This document shows positions 1 to 7,954 of a stretch of 12,047 nucleotides of DNA, in pieces; position 1 is the stretch's first letter, and every line of letters begins with the position of its first letter. The notes beneath the pieces are model-generated. The model was given only the letters and a program-made list of their open reading frames with translations. It was not told the origin of the DNA and ran no database searches. The translations under genes and the position numbers were made by a program. The stretch covers positions 1 through 12,047 of the forward strand of contig CALBTX010000156.1 in the NCBI GenBank assembly GCA_937967685.1. The letters run 5' to 3'. The stretch is from an uncultured Bacillaceae bacterium. GTDB taxonomy: Bacteria; Bacillota; Bacilli; Caldalkalibacillales; Caldalkalibacillaceae.

Positions 1-28
1 AAAAACCTTGGTCGTTGAGAGACCAAGG
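1..28 (-). terminator. Intrinsic terminator downstream of murA
   Basis: An 8-bp perfect stem (CCTTGGTC at 6-13 with GACCAAGG at 21-28, 7-base loop) is followed, on the minus strand, by at least five T residues that run to the window edge. It lies 44 bases beyond the murA stop codon. This is the form of a rho-independent terminator for leftward transcription, and it implies that murA ends its transcription unit here. The full T-tract cannot be judged because the window ends. Confidence 0.85.
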
Positions 29-72
29 CTGTTATCCATCACGATATATCCGCAAAAAATATGTTGAGCCTT

Positions 73-1404
73 TCAAGCAAAGGAGGCTTGGGACACGTTC
101 AAGTTTAACGCCGGGATGCTTTGCTGCGTAATTTCTTCACCGTCTGCGTTGACCCGGGTAATGTCTGCGCCAACCGCATTCAATTTGCTTTGAATGTTCT
201 CATAGCCCCTGTCGATATGTTGCAGCTCGGAAATTTCGGTGAAACCTTCAGCCACTAGGCCGGCTAAAATCAGGGCGGCTCCGGCCCGAAGATCGGTGGC
301 GCTCACTTTGGCTCCCTGAAATTTCGTTTCTCCATTCAAAATGGCTGAACGACCTTCAATTTTAATATTGGCATTCATCCGTTTAAATTCTTCGACGTGC
401 ATAAACCGATTTTCAAAAATGGTCTCCGTCACGACGCAAGATCCTTTGGCCGTTAAAAGTAAAGCCATCATTTGCGGCTGTAAATCTGTGGGGAATCCCG
501 GGTGGGGCATCGTCTTCAAATCAACGCAGTGCAGTTCGCCGTCTTGGGCATTGACATGAATGCCGTCTTTTTGCTCAAGCACTTCCGCACCCATTTCTCT
601 CAACTTGGAAATGAGTGGATGTAAATGTTCGGACAAGGCGCCTTCAACGAACAGATGACCGCGGGTTAACGCTGCGCCGATCATATAGGTGCCGGCTTCA
701 ATCCGATCGGGCATGATCGAATGACTGGCGCCGGACAAGTGCGGGACACCTTCGATTTTAATGCAGCTCGTGCCGGCCCCTTCGATCCGCGCCCCCATGG
801 CGTTCAAATATTTGGCCAAATCAACGATTTCCGGTTCTTCCGCTGCATTTTCGATCCATGTGGTTCCCTCGGCTAGGGTGGCAGCCATCATGATGTTCTC
901 CGTGGCGCCGACACTGGGGATATCCAAGTAGATATGACTGCCTTTCAGACGATCAGCGACACTCGCTTCGACATATCCGTTGCCAATATCGATTGTCGCT
1001 CCGAGCGCTTCGAATCCTTTTAAATGCTGATCAATCGGCCTGGAGCCGATCGCACAACCTCCCGGCAAGGCGACTTTCGCTCTTCCTTTCCGGGCAAGCA
1101 GTGGTCCCATGACGAGCACAGAAGCTCTCATTTTGCGCACATATTCATAAGGGGCTTCCGTTCCCAATTCTTGTTCAGCGTTTATCCATAATTTTCCTTT
1201 GTCGTAACGAACGTTGACATTCAAACTTTTTAATACTTGCGTGATGGTAAAAACATCCACTAAAGCGGGAACGTCGTCAATGACACTTCCTCCCTCTTCC
1301 CCCAAAATGGAGGCGGCGATAACGGGTAGGACCGCATTTTTTGCTCCGCTGATACGAATCTTTCCAGCCAAACGTTTACCACCACGGATCACCAATTTTT
1401 CCAA
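73..1404 (-). CDS. murA: UDP-N-acetylglucosamine 1-carboxyvinyltransferase (MurA)
   Basis: MurA transfers enolpyruvate from phosphoenolpyruvate to UDP-N-acetylglucosamine, the first committed step of peptidoglycan synthesis, in the cytoplasm. The 443-residue protein covers the whole EPSP-synthase-like fold. Visible active-site landmarks are K22-N23 in the SGAKNAVLP motif, C117 in GGCAIGSRPIDQHL (the residue attacked by fosfomycin), R122, D307 in PGFPTDLQPQ, D371-L372-R373 and R399. The chosen start is TTG at 1404, because it gives the family-typical N-terminus MEKLVIRGG and has a strong SD (GGAGGGG, 1413-1419) 8 bases upstream. About 24 residues follow the usual end near GADITRVN, a slightly long tail. 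It lies 41 bases after ywmB and is probably cotranscribed with it. Bacillales often have two murA copies; the ywmB-linked one corresponds to B. subtilis murAA. The family is certain; the paralogue assignment rests on gene order. Confidence 0.97.
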   Translation of the reverse strand: MEKLVIRGGKRLAGKIRISGAKNAVLPVIAASILGEEGGSVIDDVPALVDVFTITQVLKSLNVNVRYDKGKLWINAEQELGTEAPYEYVRKMRASVLVMGPLLARKGRAKVALPGGCAIGSRPIDQHLKGFEALGATIDIGNGYVEASVADRLKGSHIYLDIPSVGATENIMMAATLAEGTTWIENAAEEPEIVDLAKYLNAMGARIEGAGTSCIKIEGVPHLSGASHSIMPDRIEAGTYMIGAALTRGHLFVEGALSEHLHPLISKLREMGAEVLEQKDGIHVNAQDGELHCVDLKTMPHPGFPTDLQPQMMALLLTAKGSCVVTETIFENRFMHVEEFKRMNANIKIEGRSAILNGETKFQGAKVSATDLRAGAALILAGLVAEGFTEISELQHIDRGYENIQSKLNAVGADITRVNADGEEITQQSIPALNLNVSQASFA

Positions 1405-1445
1405 TGTGTTTTCCCCTCCGCTTTTGCTTATCTGTTCGATCTCAT

Positions 1446-2237
1446 TTAATGTTCGGTTAAAATCAGCGGATATCCTAGTGTAACTCGGGTCTGACCATCC
1501 AGTGCATTATATCTTGCAGACATTTGGATATTGATTATTTGGTCTCCTGCAGAAAGGGAACGTTGGTCCCAGTTTGGAATGTACCCGTTTAAACTCACGT
1601 ATTGTTTTTCAGATACCCGATGTGTCACTTCTCCTTTCAACTCATCAGTGATCCATGAGTCAAGGGACACGTTAGAAAACAGTTTACCATCGGCAATCCC
1701 TTCCAGACAAGAGAAACTTTCAGGGAAATGATCAACGTGAGGGAACATGGATGATTCAATGTCCTTATACTCATTCTGCCAGTCTGGATGCAGGTGCTGC
1801 CCTTTCCAGACGTAAATAAAATTCGCTGTACTGTTCTTTTTTCGGGGGTTGTCATAAATTTGCAGTTGATGAGTGGAGCTGTCTGTCTCTTTGACCCAGA
1901 CTTGAACTTGCGGGTGTGCGTTTGTTTGGGCGTTCACAGGCCTTGACGGATCGGTCAGTGCGTCTGTCGCTCGAAAATCCTCCCCTAATTGTTGCACCCA
2001 TGCCTCGACCTCGGATTCAGGCAGAGTCCCTCGCCAAAAAACGGTCCATTCCACCCCTTTCAAACCCTGTTCTTTCCCCAGTTGATATAAGTTCAGGGTA
2101 GGTTCTGCAATGGAGACACTCGTTGTTTCTACAGACATCATACGCTGATCCGCCAAAGAATGTGTAAATGGAAGGGTACAAATGCCAATGAGGGCAGCCA
2201 TCCCCAAAAAGAACGATTTTTGACCGAACAACTTCAT
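1446..2237 (-). CDS. ywmB: YwmB family secreted protein (DUF1779)
   Basis: The 263-residue protein has an N-terminal signal peptide: two lysines, a hydrophobic stretch at about residues 8-24, and a likely cleavage after S-L-A at 27-29. The remainder would be released or held outside the membrane. Length and position just before murA match the YwmB family, whose members are sometimes labelled TATA-box binding from a fold resemblance; no DNA-binding role is expected for a secreted protein. The molecular function is unknown. C20 lies in LIGIC, but isoleucine just before it breaks the lipobox rule, so I do not call a lipoprotein. The ATG at 2237 has an SD (GGGGGAGAGG, 2241-2250) close upstream. 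By eye the gene is less G+C-rich than the nuo genes (about 43% in one 60-base line against 55% in a nuoN line). The family call rests on resemblance and synteny, not on a catalytic motif. Confidence 0.8.
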   Translation of the reverse strand: MKLFGQKSFFLGMAALIGICTLPFTHSLADQRMMSVETTSVSIAEPTLNLYQLGKEQGLKGVEWTVFWRGTLPESEVEAWVQQLGEDFRATDALTDPSRPVNAQTNAHPQVQVWVKETDSSTHQLQIYDNPRKKNSTANFIYVWKGQHLHPDWQNEYKDIESSMFPHVDHFPESFSCLEGIADGKLFSNVSLDSWITDELKGEVTHRVSEKQYVSLNGYIPNWDQRSLSAGDQIINIQMSARYNALDGQTRVTLGYPLILTEH

Positions 2238-2288
2238 CTTCCTCTCCCCCTAAGCAAATGAATGACGTTCAATGCTCTTATTTCCATT

Positions 2289-2307
2289 CTCTCCACTTAG
2301 GTGAGAG
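2289..2307. other. Small inverted repeat in the ywzB-ywmB gap
   Basis: CTCTCCAC (2289-2296) and GTGAGAG (2301-2307) can pair around a 4-base loop with one unpaired C. It lies in the 102-base gap between the ywzB stop and the ywmB start. No T-run follows on the minus strand, so it is not a standard terminator. It could be an RNA processing or stability hairpin, or chance. The rest of this gap shows no promoter that I could defend. Confidence 0.3.
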
Positions 2308-2339
2308 GCATACTTGCAAAAAAATGTCTTTGTTCGATG

Positions 2340-2582
2340 TCAAAATAAAAATTTAAGCCAGTTGGCCCATTCGATGTACTCGATGAAAAAACGGGCGACC
2401 AATGAACCTAAGGCAACAGCAAACAAAAGATGCAAAATTTTCGCTTGGGTGCTTTGGGTGTGGTGAATGAACAGATCGAACTTGAAAACCTGCAAGGCCC
2501 ACCAGCTGACCGTGATGAACACAATGGACAGAATCATGTTGATCACGGCTTGTACGCCTAAAAATCCGGGCATGTCAATCAT
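2340..2582 (-). CDS. ywzB: DUF1146 (YwzB-like) small membrane protein
   Basis: An 80-residue protein with two predicted membrane segments, roughly residues 8-28 (containing SWWALQ) and 49-66, joined by a short polar loop with FDLFIHHTQSTQAK. Size, the tryptophan-rich end of the first helix, and the position before ywmB-murA match B. subtilis YwzB (DUF1146), whose function is unknown. I chose the ATG at 2582 because GGGGGTGG (2587-2594) sits just upstream as an SD. The frame stays open to a TTG at 2615, but that would add 11 residues across the SD itself. It begins just past the nuo operon terminator, so it needs its own promoter or read-through. I found no convincing promoter in the roughly 50 bases between. 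Confidence 0.8.
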   Translation of the reverse strand: MIDMPGFLGVQAVINMILSIVFITVSWWALQVFKFDLFIHHTQSTQAKILHLLFAVALGSLVARFFIEYIEWANWLKFLF

Positions 2583-2633
2583 TTTTCCACCCCCACATTC
2601 GAAGTTCGGCAACAATGCGCGAATATGTCAGGG

Positions 2634-2669
2634 AAAAAAGCCCTAACTCCCTCCCCGAGGAATTAGGGC
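2634..2669 (-). terminator. Intrinsic terminator of the nuo operon
   Basis: On the minus strand a GCCCTAA / TTAGGGC stem (2663-2669 with 2640-2646) extends inward by a CCTC/GAGG pairing around a GGG loop and is followed immediately by six T residues (2634-2639). It starts 19 bases after the nuoN stop. This is a textbook rho-independent terminator and marks the end of the nuo transcript. Confidence 0.92.
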
Positions 2670-2688
2670 CAAATCGGATCATGCCTTC

Positions 2689-4239
2689 CTATTCAGCCGG
2701 GTAAAATATGTCCAAACCGTCAAAGTTCAGATGGATAAAATCAAAGGCGATTTGGGGCACGATGCCCAACAAGATCGTCCCCGCCAGACAGAAAACGAGA
2801 ACGATGCCCGTCCCCAACGGAGTTTTCAAAGGTTTGGCACGGTCTGCGGCAGGCCGTAAAAACATTTGGCGCATCAAACCGAAATAGTAGTAATAAGAAA
2901 TGACGCTGGTGATCATCATCACCGTGGCCAGCCAAATATTTCCCCCTTCAATGGAACCCATAAAGATGTAGAATTTGCCGATAAAACCGGCGGTCAGAGG
3001 GATGCCGGCCAAGGAGAGCAAAAAGAAGATCATGGCCACCGTTTTGTACGGCGCACGGCGGTATAATCCCGAAAATGCTTTAATATCTTCGGATTGTTCT
3101 TCTTGAGTCACGAGCTGGATCATGGCGAAAGCGCCCAAATTCATAAACAAGTAAGCGAGCAGATAAAAGAACGCGTTCTCGAAAAACAAATGCGGGATGC
3201 GGAAAAACAGCTCTCCGGCCACCGCAAACGGAACGAGGATATATCCCGCTTGGGCAATGCTGGAGTAGGCAAACATGCGTTTCACATTCGTTTGTCTGAG
3301 CGCCATAATATTGCCGATGATCATCGAAGCGGCGGCGATGATGGCGATAAAGAAGGCCCAGTCGTTAAGCAGCGAAATCCACATGCCTGTGTCCGGTTCG
3401 ATATCGGTAATCAGCGGGATGAAGGCGACCATGAAGAAGCGCAAGATCAGCGCAAACCCGGCGGCTTTGGACACGACGGACAGAAAGGCCGTCACCGGAG
3501 TGGCCGCACCTTCATACACATCCGGCGCCCACATATGAAAGGGCACGACAGAGATTTTAAAGGCCATGCCGATCAGTGTCACAAAGAAAGCAAAATAAAT
3601 CAAGAATGACTGGCCCTGTTCGTGAAAGGCGACAAACAGCCTTTCGGAGATTTCAAACAAGTTCGTTGTCCCCGTCAATCCGTAAATAAAGGACATGCCG
3701 TACAACATCACCGCTGTGGCAATCGTCCCGGAAATGACGTATTTCAAGGCCGACTCGTTGGCCCGGCGATGATACTTGCGCGCCCCAACAAGAATGTACG
3801 ATGAAATGGAAAGCAGCTCCAGTCCGACGAACAGCGTGATCATGTCCGCGGAGGATGCGAGGATCATCGCTCCCAGGACGGCCGTCAAAATCAAGTAATA
3901 AAATTCTCCTTCATACGGGACATCCTTGCCGTTGACGTAATCCAAAGAGAGGATAAAAATGACCGCAGCTCCGACGAGAAAAAGAAACTTGAACGCATTG
4001 GCAAAGCCGTCCAGACGATACGTTTCAAACAAAATTTCCTGCACCGGCTGCCCGATGTTGACGAAGAGAAAACATAGCGCAACCCCGATACCGCCTAAAG
4101 AAATGTAGGCCAGGATCTTGCGGTCGATTTTTTCCCTCATGAACAAGTCCAGCAAAGAAACGATGGTGACAATCCCGAGGATCGTAAATTCGGGCATCAT
4201 AATCCGCCATGGATAACTGAGTAACGTTTCTATATCCAT
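2689..4239 (-). CDS. nuoN: NADH-quinone oxidoreductase subunit N (NuoN)
   Basis: NuoN is one of three antiporter-like proton-pumping subunits in the membrane arm of complex I. The 516-residue protein is hydrophobic throughout, consistent with about 14 membrane helices. The expected charged residues of the proton path are present: E141 in LFVGLELLSISSYIL, K166 in the SALKYVISG segment, K228 just before VVPFHMWAPDVYEGA, K258 in VVSKAAGFA and K422 in TAGFIGKFY. These correspond to the essential Glu and Lys positions of the family. Start ATG at 4239, with SD GGGAGGG (4248-4254) overlapping the nuoM stop codon; the intergenic gap is 5 bases. It is the last nuo gene before the terminator. Length and motifs are normal and nothing suggests truncation. 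Confidence 0.97.
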   Translation of the reverse strand: MDIETLLSYPWRIMMPEFTILGIVTIVSLLDLFMREKIDRKILAYISLGGIGVALCFLFVNIGQPVQEILFETYRLDGFANAFKFLFLVGAAVIFILSLDYVNGKDVPYEGEFYYLILTAVLGAMILASSADMITLFVGLELLSISSYILVGARKYHRRANESALKYVISGTIATAVMLYGMSFIYGLTGTTNLFEISERLFVAFHEQGQSFLIYFAFFVTLIGMAFKISVVPFHMWAPDVYEGAATPVTAFLSVVSKAAGFALILRFFMVAFIPLITDIEPDTGMWISLLNDWAFFIAIIAAASMIIGNIMALRQTNVKRMFAYSSIAQAGYILVPFAVAGELFFRIPHLFFENAFFYLLAYLFMNLGAFAMIQLVTQEEQSEDIKAFSGLYRRAPYKTVAMIFFLLSLAGIPLTAGFIGKFYIFMGSIEGGNIWLATVMMITSVISYYYYFGLMRQMFLRPAADRAKPLKTPLGTGIVLVFCLAGTILLGIVPQIAFDFIHLNFDGLDIFYPAE

Positions 4240-4244
4240 TGATT

Positions 4245-5750
4245 CTACCCTCCCGTCCTAGCCGTCAGGCTCTGCACAATATAGTCGACCGATCCGTGAA
4301 TGGTGTCCCCCAATATGCTCGGATAAACACCGATAAGAATGATCAACCCCAGCAGAACGGCCAGCGGCAACACTTCGAAACCTTTGGCGTCAATCAGCTC
4401 AGACCATTTTTCTTTCGCCGGACCGAATGTCGTATTCAAAATGGCACGCAGCAAGTAGACCGCGGTCAAAATGATCCCCAAAACACCGACGGCAGCCACC
4501 CACGGATAAGCGCCGAACAGCCCCAAGAAGGACATGAATTCACTGATAAAACCACTCATGCCGGGCAAGCCGAGGTTGGCCAATGCGGCGGCGAGAAACA
4601 CGCCTGAGGTGATGGGCATGCTTTTGGCCAGCCCGCCCAGATCGGCGATCATGCTCGTCTGCGTACGTTCGTAAATCATGCCGATGATGAAGAAGAGCAA
4701 GGCTGAAATCAATCCGTGGGAAATCGTCTGGAAGATCGCCCCCTGCAATCCGCTGTCGTTCAGGGCGGCGATGCCCAGTAATACGATGCCCATATGAGAA
4801 ACACTGGAGTAGGCCATGACCATTTTCAAGTCTTCCTGGACAAAGGCCAGAACCGCCCCATACAAGATGTTGAGCACGCCCAGGATGGCTATGAGGAATG
4901 AGAGCTGGGCAACCTGTTCGGGAAAAATGCCCAAACCAAGACGAATTAACCCGTACGCACCCAACTTAAGCAGGATCCCGGAGTGAATCATCACCACCGC
5001 CGGATGAGCTTGGACGTGTACTTTCAGCATCCAGGAATGCAGGGGGAAAATCGGCAGTTTCACCCCGAAAGCAAACAGCAAGGCCAGAAACAAGCCCGTT
5101 TTAAAAGCGGTGGACCAGTCAGGATGAGCGAAAGCCTCGGCCAACGCATCGATATGCACCGTTCCAGTGTACATAAACATGACGGCAAAAGCGATCAACA
5201 TCACGGCCGAACCGATGCCGTTATAGATCAAGAAGCTGATGGCCGCCTTCTCCCGGTGTATGTAACCAGCGATGGCAATTAAAAAAAACAGAGGAATGAC
5301 CGTCAGCTCAAAGAAAATAAAGAACAGCAGCAAATTTTTAGCCGTGAATACGCCGAGCATGCCTATTTCCAGGATCAAGAAAAGTATAAAGTATTCTTTT
5401 AAACGTTGTTTGATATAGAGCGAAGCCAGCGCAGCCAACGTCGTCACAATTGTCGTCAGCAAAATCAGGGCGACGGATAGCCCGTCAGCACCGAGCTCAT
5501 AGTGAATGTCCAGCGCCAGATCTTCAGCGATGACAAACTCAATCCAGGGCATTTGGTGAACAAATTGAAATCCTTGTTCGCCAAAATCAAACGTGATAAA
5601 CAGAACGAGCGACAAGACGAAGGGAAGCAATGTCGCCACAATGCCGATTGTTTTGAGCACATTCGCTTGTTCCCTCTGGACAAAAAGTAAAGCGATGATT
5701 CCCAACAGAGGGGAAAAGACAAGCAGCGTTAACAAATAAGCGTCGATCAT
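4245..5750 (-). CDS. nuoM: NADH-quinone oxidoreductase subunit M (NuoM)
   Basis: NuoM is the middle antiporter-like proton pump of the membrane arm. The 501-residue protein has about 14 hydrophobic helices and the expected E148 (FFELTVIPLFFLI), K231 (FGVKLPIFPLHSW), K262 (GILLKLGAYGLIR), H345 (ISHGLISALLF) and E404 (MSGFISEFMSF). The start is the ATG at 5750: it overlaps the nuoL stop as ATGA and has SD AGGGGGG (5759-5765) 8 bases upstream. The same frame is open upstream to 5804, but that start would add 18 polar residues inside nuoL. The loop after K231 reads HSWMLKVHVQAHP, where many NuoM proteins have HTWLPDAHVEAP, so the usual Pro-Asp is Leu-Lys here. I believe related Bacillales proteins share this form (from memory). 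It is translationally coupled to nuoL. Confidence 0.97.
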   Translation of the reverse strand: MIDAYLLTLLVFSPLLGIIALLFVQREQANVLKTIGIVATLLPFVLSLVLFITFDFGEQGFQFVHQMPWIEFVIAEDLALDIHYELGADGLSVALILLTTIVTTLAALASLYIKQRLKEYFILFLILEIGMLGVFTAKNLLLFFIFFELTVIPLFFLIAIAGYIHREKAAISFLIYNGIGSAVMLIAFAVMFMYTGTVHIDALAEAFAHPDWSTAFKTGLFLALLFAFGVKLPIFPLHSWMLKVHVQAHPAVVMIHSGILLKLGAYGLIRLGLGIFPEQVAQLSFLIAILGVLNILYGAVLAFVQEDLKMVMAYSSVSHMGIVLLGIAALNDSGLQGAIFQTISHGLISALLFFIIGMIYERTQTSMIADLGGLAKSMPITSGVFLAAALANLGLPGMSGFISEFMSFLGLFGAYPWVAAVGVLGIILTAVYLLRAILNTTFGPAKEKWSELIDAKGFEVLPLAVLLGLIILIGVYPSILGDTIHGSVDYIVQSLTARTGG

Positions 5751-7621
5751 CTTAAATACCCCCCTGCCATGATAAATCCGATGATCAAGATCACCAGGCC
5801 GCAAACCATCGTGATGCCGTATACTTGCACCTGGCCGTTTTGAATTTTCGCTCCGACAGTCCCGATACCGGTCATAATGCCGTGTATGAGCCGCAGGACG
5901 CCTTCGACAACGTAACGATCAAAAAAGTTCAAGAAAATACCCAGGCCTCTTAAACCGCTGACAAACGTATAGCGGTAAGCTTCATCCACGTAATATTTGT
6001 TGTACAACACCCGGTATGCCAAAGGCAAGCGCTCGGCCAGCGCGCGGTGATCCCACGTACGCTTGGCGTACATGAGATAGGCCAAGCCGATCCCCAGGAG
6101 GGAAACAACTAGAGCAAGGATGAGTATCCATGTTTCACTGTGTGCTTGGGCGCCGTACGTCGAAGCCGGCCCGCTGATCAACCAATCGCCCAAAAATGTG
6201 CCGAACCAATGCGTATGCACAAAACCGGAACCGACCGCCAAAATGCCAAGTATCAGCATGGGGAACATCATCACCGACGGCGACTCTTTGACCTGATTCA
6301 TGTCCCGGCTCCTCGATTCCCCGCTGAAGACGAGGAAAAACAGGCGGAACATGTAAAAAGCGGTCAGGAAAGCGGTGAAGACGGCGACAATAAACAGCCC
6401 CGCACGACCATCCTGCCACACGGTCAGCAAAATTTCCTCCTTGGAAAAGAATCCCGAAAACGGAGGGATGCCGGCGATGGACAAACAGCCGACAAAAAAC
6501 AAAGCGGCGGTCCATTTCATCCGTGCGGACAGCCCGCCCATCTCTTGAATGTTTTGTTTATGCAGCGCATGAATGACACTGCCGGCAGCCAGGAACAGCA
6601 GCGCTTTGAAAAAAGCATGGGTCATGAGGTGGAAAGTTCCGGCGACATAGCCGGCTGCACCTAAAGCGAGCATCATGTATCCTAATTGGCTGACGGTTGA
6701 ATAGGCGAGCACCCTTTTAATGTCGTTTTGCACCAAAGCGATCGAAGCGGCAAATATGGCCGTAAACCCGCCGACATAAGCCACGGTATTCATAGCCGCG
6801 GGCGAAGCTTCGAACAGCGGAAACATCACCGCCACCAAATAGACTCCGGCGGCAACCATCGTTGCTGCATGAATCAAGGCACTCACCGGCGTCGGCCCTT
6901 CCATGGCGTCAGGCAGCCACGTATGCAGCGGAAATTGACCGGACTTGCCGATGGCAGCCACAAAAATCAAAATGGCGGTCAAAGTGATCAGCCCGGCGGA
7001 TAATTCATTGTTTTCAACCGCCGTAAAAATGGCGGCCAATTCAAAACTGCCAACTTGCCAAAACAGGAGACTCATGGCCACAAATAGGCCGACATCGCCG
7101 ATGCGGGTCATAATAAACGCTTTGCGGGCCGCTCTTTTGGCTTCCGGTTTGTAAAAATAGAAACCGACGAGCAAAAAAGAACAGACGCCGACAAGTTCCC
7201 AGAAAATATACACTTGCAGCAAGTTGGGCGCAATGACCAACCCGAGCATCGAAAACGTAAACAAAGCCAAATAAGCATAAAAAACGGAAATGCGGTCATC
7301 CCCGTCCATATATCCCCGCGAGTAAATATGTACGAGCAAACTGACCAAAGAGACGATGAATAGCATTAACGCATTCAACGGCGTGATCTCATAGCCCATC
7401 GTAATCAGATGATCACCGATTTGCAGCCAGTCGACGACGACCGAAGCTGAATGGTCCAGACGAAGCCTCTCAAACAACGTCATCACGGAGAGCAAAAAAG
7501 CCCCCAGCGTAAAGAGAATGCCCAACCATGCCGAGCTTTCCTTCAGCCTGCGCCCGAAAGCGATCAGCAGAATAAAAGCGACCAGTGGAAAGAGAGGAAT
7601 TAACCAGGCATTTTCAATCAT
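5747..7621 (-). CDS. nuoL: NADH-quinone oxidoreductase subunit L (NuoL)
   Basis: NuoL is the distal antiporter-like pump and carries the long lateral helix that runs along the membrane arm. The 624-residue protein has about 16 predicted helices. Key residues are E142 (IFWELVGVCSFLLVGF), K226 (IGKSGQFPLHTWLPDAMEGP), H251 (HAATMVAAG), H331, H335 and K339 (HLMTHAFFKALLFL) and K394 (FSGFFSKEEIL). These match the Glu/Lys/His proton path of the family. The C-terminal part, from LYNKYYVDEAY through DRYVVEGVLRLIHG to the last hydrophobic segment, has the pattern of the lateral helix and anchor. Start ATG at 7621 with SD GGGGGAGG (7629-7636) 7 bases upstream, in the 18-base gap after nuoK. Its stop overlaps the nuoM start by 4 bases. 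It is full length. Confidence 0.97.
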   Translation of the reverse strand: MIENAWLIPLFPLVAFILLIAFGRRLKESSAWLGILFTLGAFLLSVMTLFERLRLDHSASVVVDWLQIGDHLITMGYEITPLNALMLFIVSLVSLLVHIYSRGYMDGDDRISVFYAYLALFTFSMLGLVIAPNLLQVYIFWELVGVCSFLLVGFYFYKPEAKRAARKAFIMTRIGDVGLFVAMSLLFWQVGSFELAAIFTAVENNELSAGLITLTAILIFVAAIGKSGQFPLHTWLPDAMEGPTPVSALIHAATMVAAGVYLVAVMFPLFEASPAAMNTVAYVGGFTAIFAASIALVQNDIKRVLAYSTVSQLGYMMLALGAAGYVAGTFHLMTHAFFKALLFLAAGSVIHALHKQNIQEMGGLSARMKWTAALFFVGCLSIAGIPPFSGFFSKEEILLTVWQDGRAGLFIVAVFTAFLTAFYMFRLFFLVFSGESRSRDMNQVKESPSVMMFPMLILGILAVGSGFVHTHWFGTFLGDWLISGPASTYGAQAHSETWILILALVVSLLGIGLAYLMYAKRTWDHRALAERLPLAYRVLYNKYYVDEAYRYTFVSGLRGLGIFLNFFDRYVVEGVLRLIHGIMTGIGTVGAKIQNGQVQVYGITMVCGLVILIIGFIMAGGYLR

Positions 7622-7639
7622 CTATGATCCTCCCCCTTT

Positions 7640-7954
7640 CTACCTTTTCAGTAAGTCCATCTCGTCAATATTGACCGTACCCCGGTTGCGGTATAAGGCG
7701 ATGAGAATGGCGATCCCAACGGCTGCGCCCACTGCGGCGATGGAAATTGTAAACACGGTGAACACTTGGCCGATCATTCCCGGATACAACCCGAATCTGG
7801 CAAAAGCGATAAAATTGATATTCACCGCATTGAGCATCAACTCGATACTGAGCAGGACAATGACAGCGTTCCTTTTGGTCAATGCGCCGTATAAACCGAT
7901 GCAAAATAATATGGCGGCAACGATGAGATAAGCGTTCAAAGGCACGCTAGTCAT
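7640..7954 (-). CDS. nuoK: NADH-quinone oxidoreductase subunit K (NuoK)
   Basis: NuoK is a three-helix membrane subunit, homologous to MrpC antiporter subunits, and helps carry the coupling signal from the quinone site to the pumps. The 104-residue protein has helices near residues 8-25, 29-50 and 62-88, and the essential glutamate of helix 2 is present (E38 in LLSIELMLNAVN). In helix 3 the sequence is ISIAAVGAAVGIAIL, with G76 where most NuoK proteins have the second conserved glutamate (pattern AAAEAAxG). The ATG at 7954 is chosen because AGAAGGTG (7961-7968) is an SD 6 bases upstream; a GTG at 7963 in the same frame would add three residues but lies within that SD. The start overlaps the nuoJ end by 8 bases. 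The C-terminus, RGTVNIDEMDLLKR, is family-typical. Confidence 0.96.
   Translation of the reverse strand: MTSVPLNAYLIVAAILFCIGLYGALTKRNAVIVLLSIELMLNAVNINFIAFARFGLYPGMIGQVFTVFTISIAAVGAAVGIAILIALYRNRGTVNIDEMDLLKR

Noticed and set aside
2165..2237. YwmB as a lipoprotein
   Set aside because: The cysteine at residue 20 is preceded by isoleucine, not Gly/Ala/Ser; a standard signal peptide with cleavage after SLA fits better.
2289..2307. Hairpin between ywzB and ywmB as a terminator
   Set aside because: The stem has an unpaired base and no T-run follows on the minus strand, so it is kept only as a small inverted repeat.
2583..2615. Earlier TTG start for the YwzB-like protein at 2615
   Set aside because: The extra 11 residues would be translated across the SD of the ATG at 2582, and the shorter protein matches the family length.
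3094..3609. 171-codon plus-strand open frame opposite nuoN
   Set aside because: It lies wholly antisense to a well-conserved gene; its protein is rich in His, Arg, Gln and Asp with no fold-like hydrophobic pattern, as expected from the complement of a membrane-protein gene.
5751..5804. Earlier in-frame start for nuoM at 5804
   Set aside because: It would add 18 polar residues not seen in NuoM and lies inside nuoL; the ATG at 5750 has a good SD and overlaps the nuoL stop.
6140..6664. 174-codon plus-strand open frame opposite nuoL
   Set aside because: Antisense to the core of nuoL, with a charged low-order composition and no known motif.
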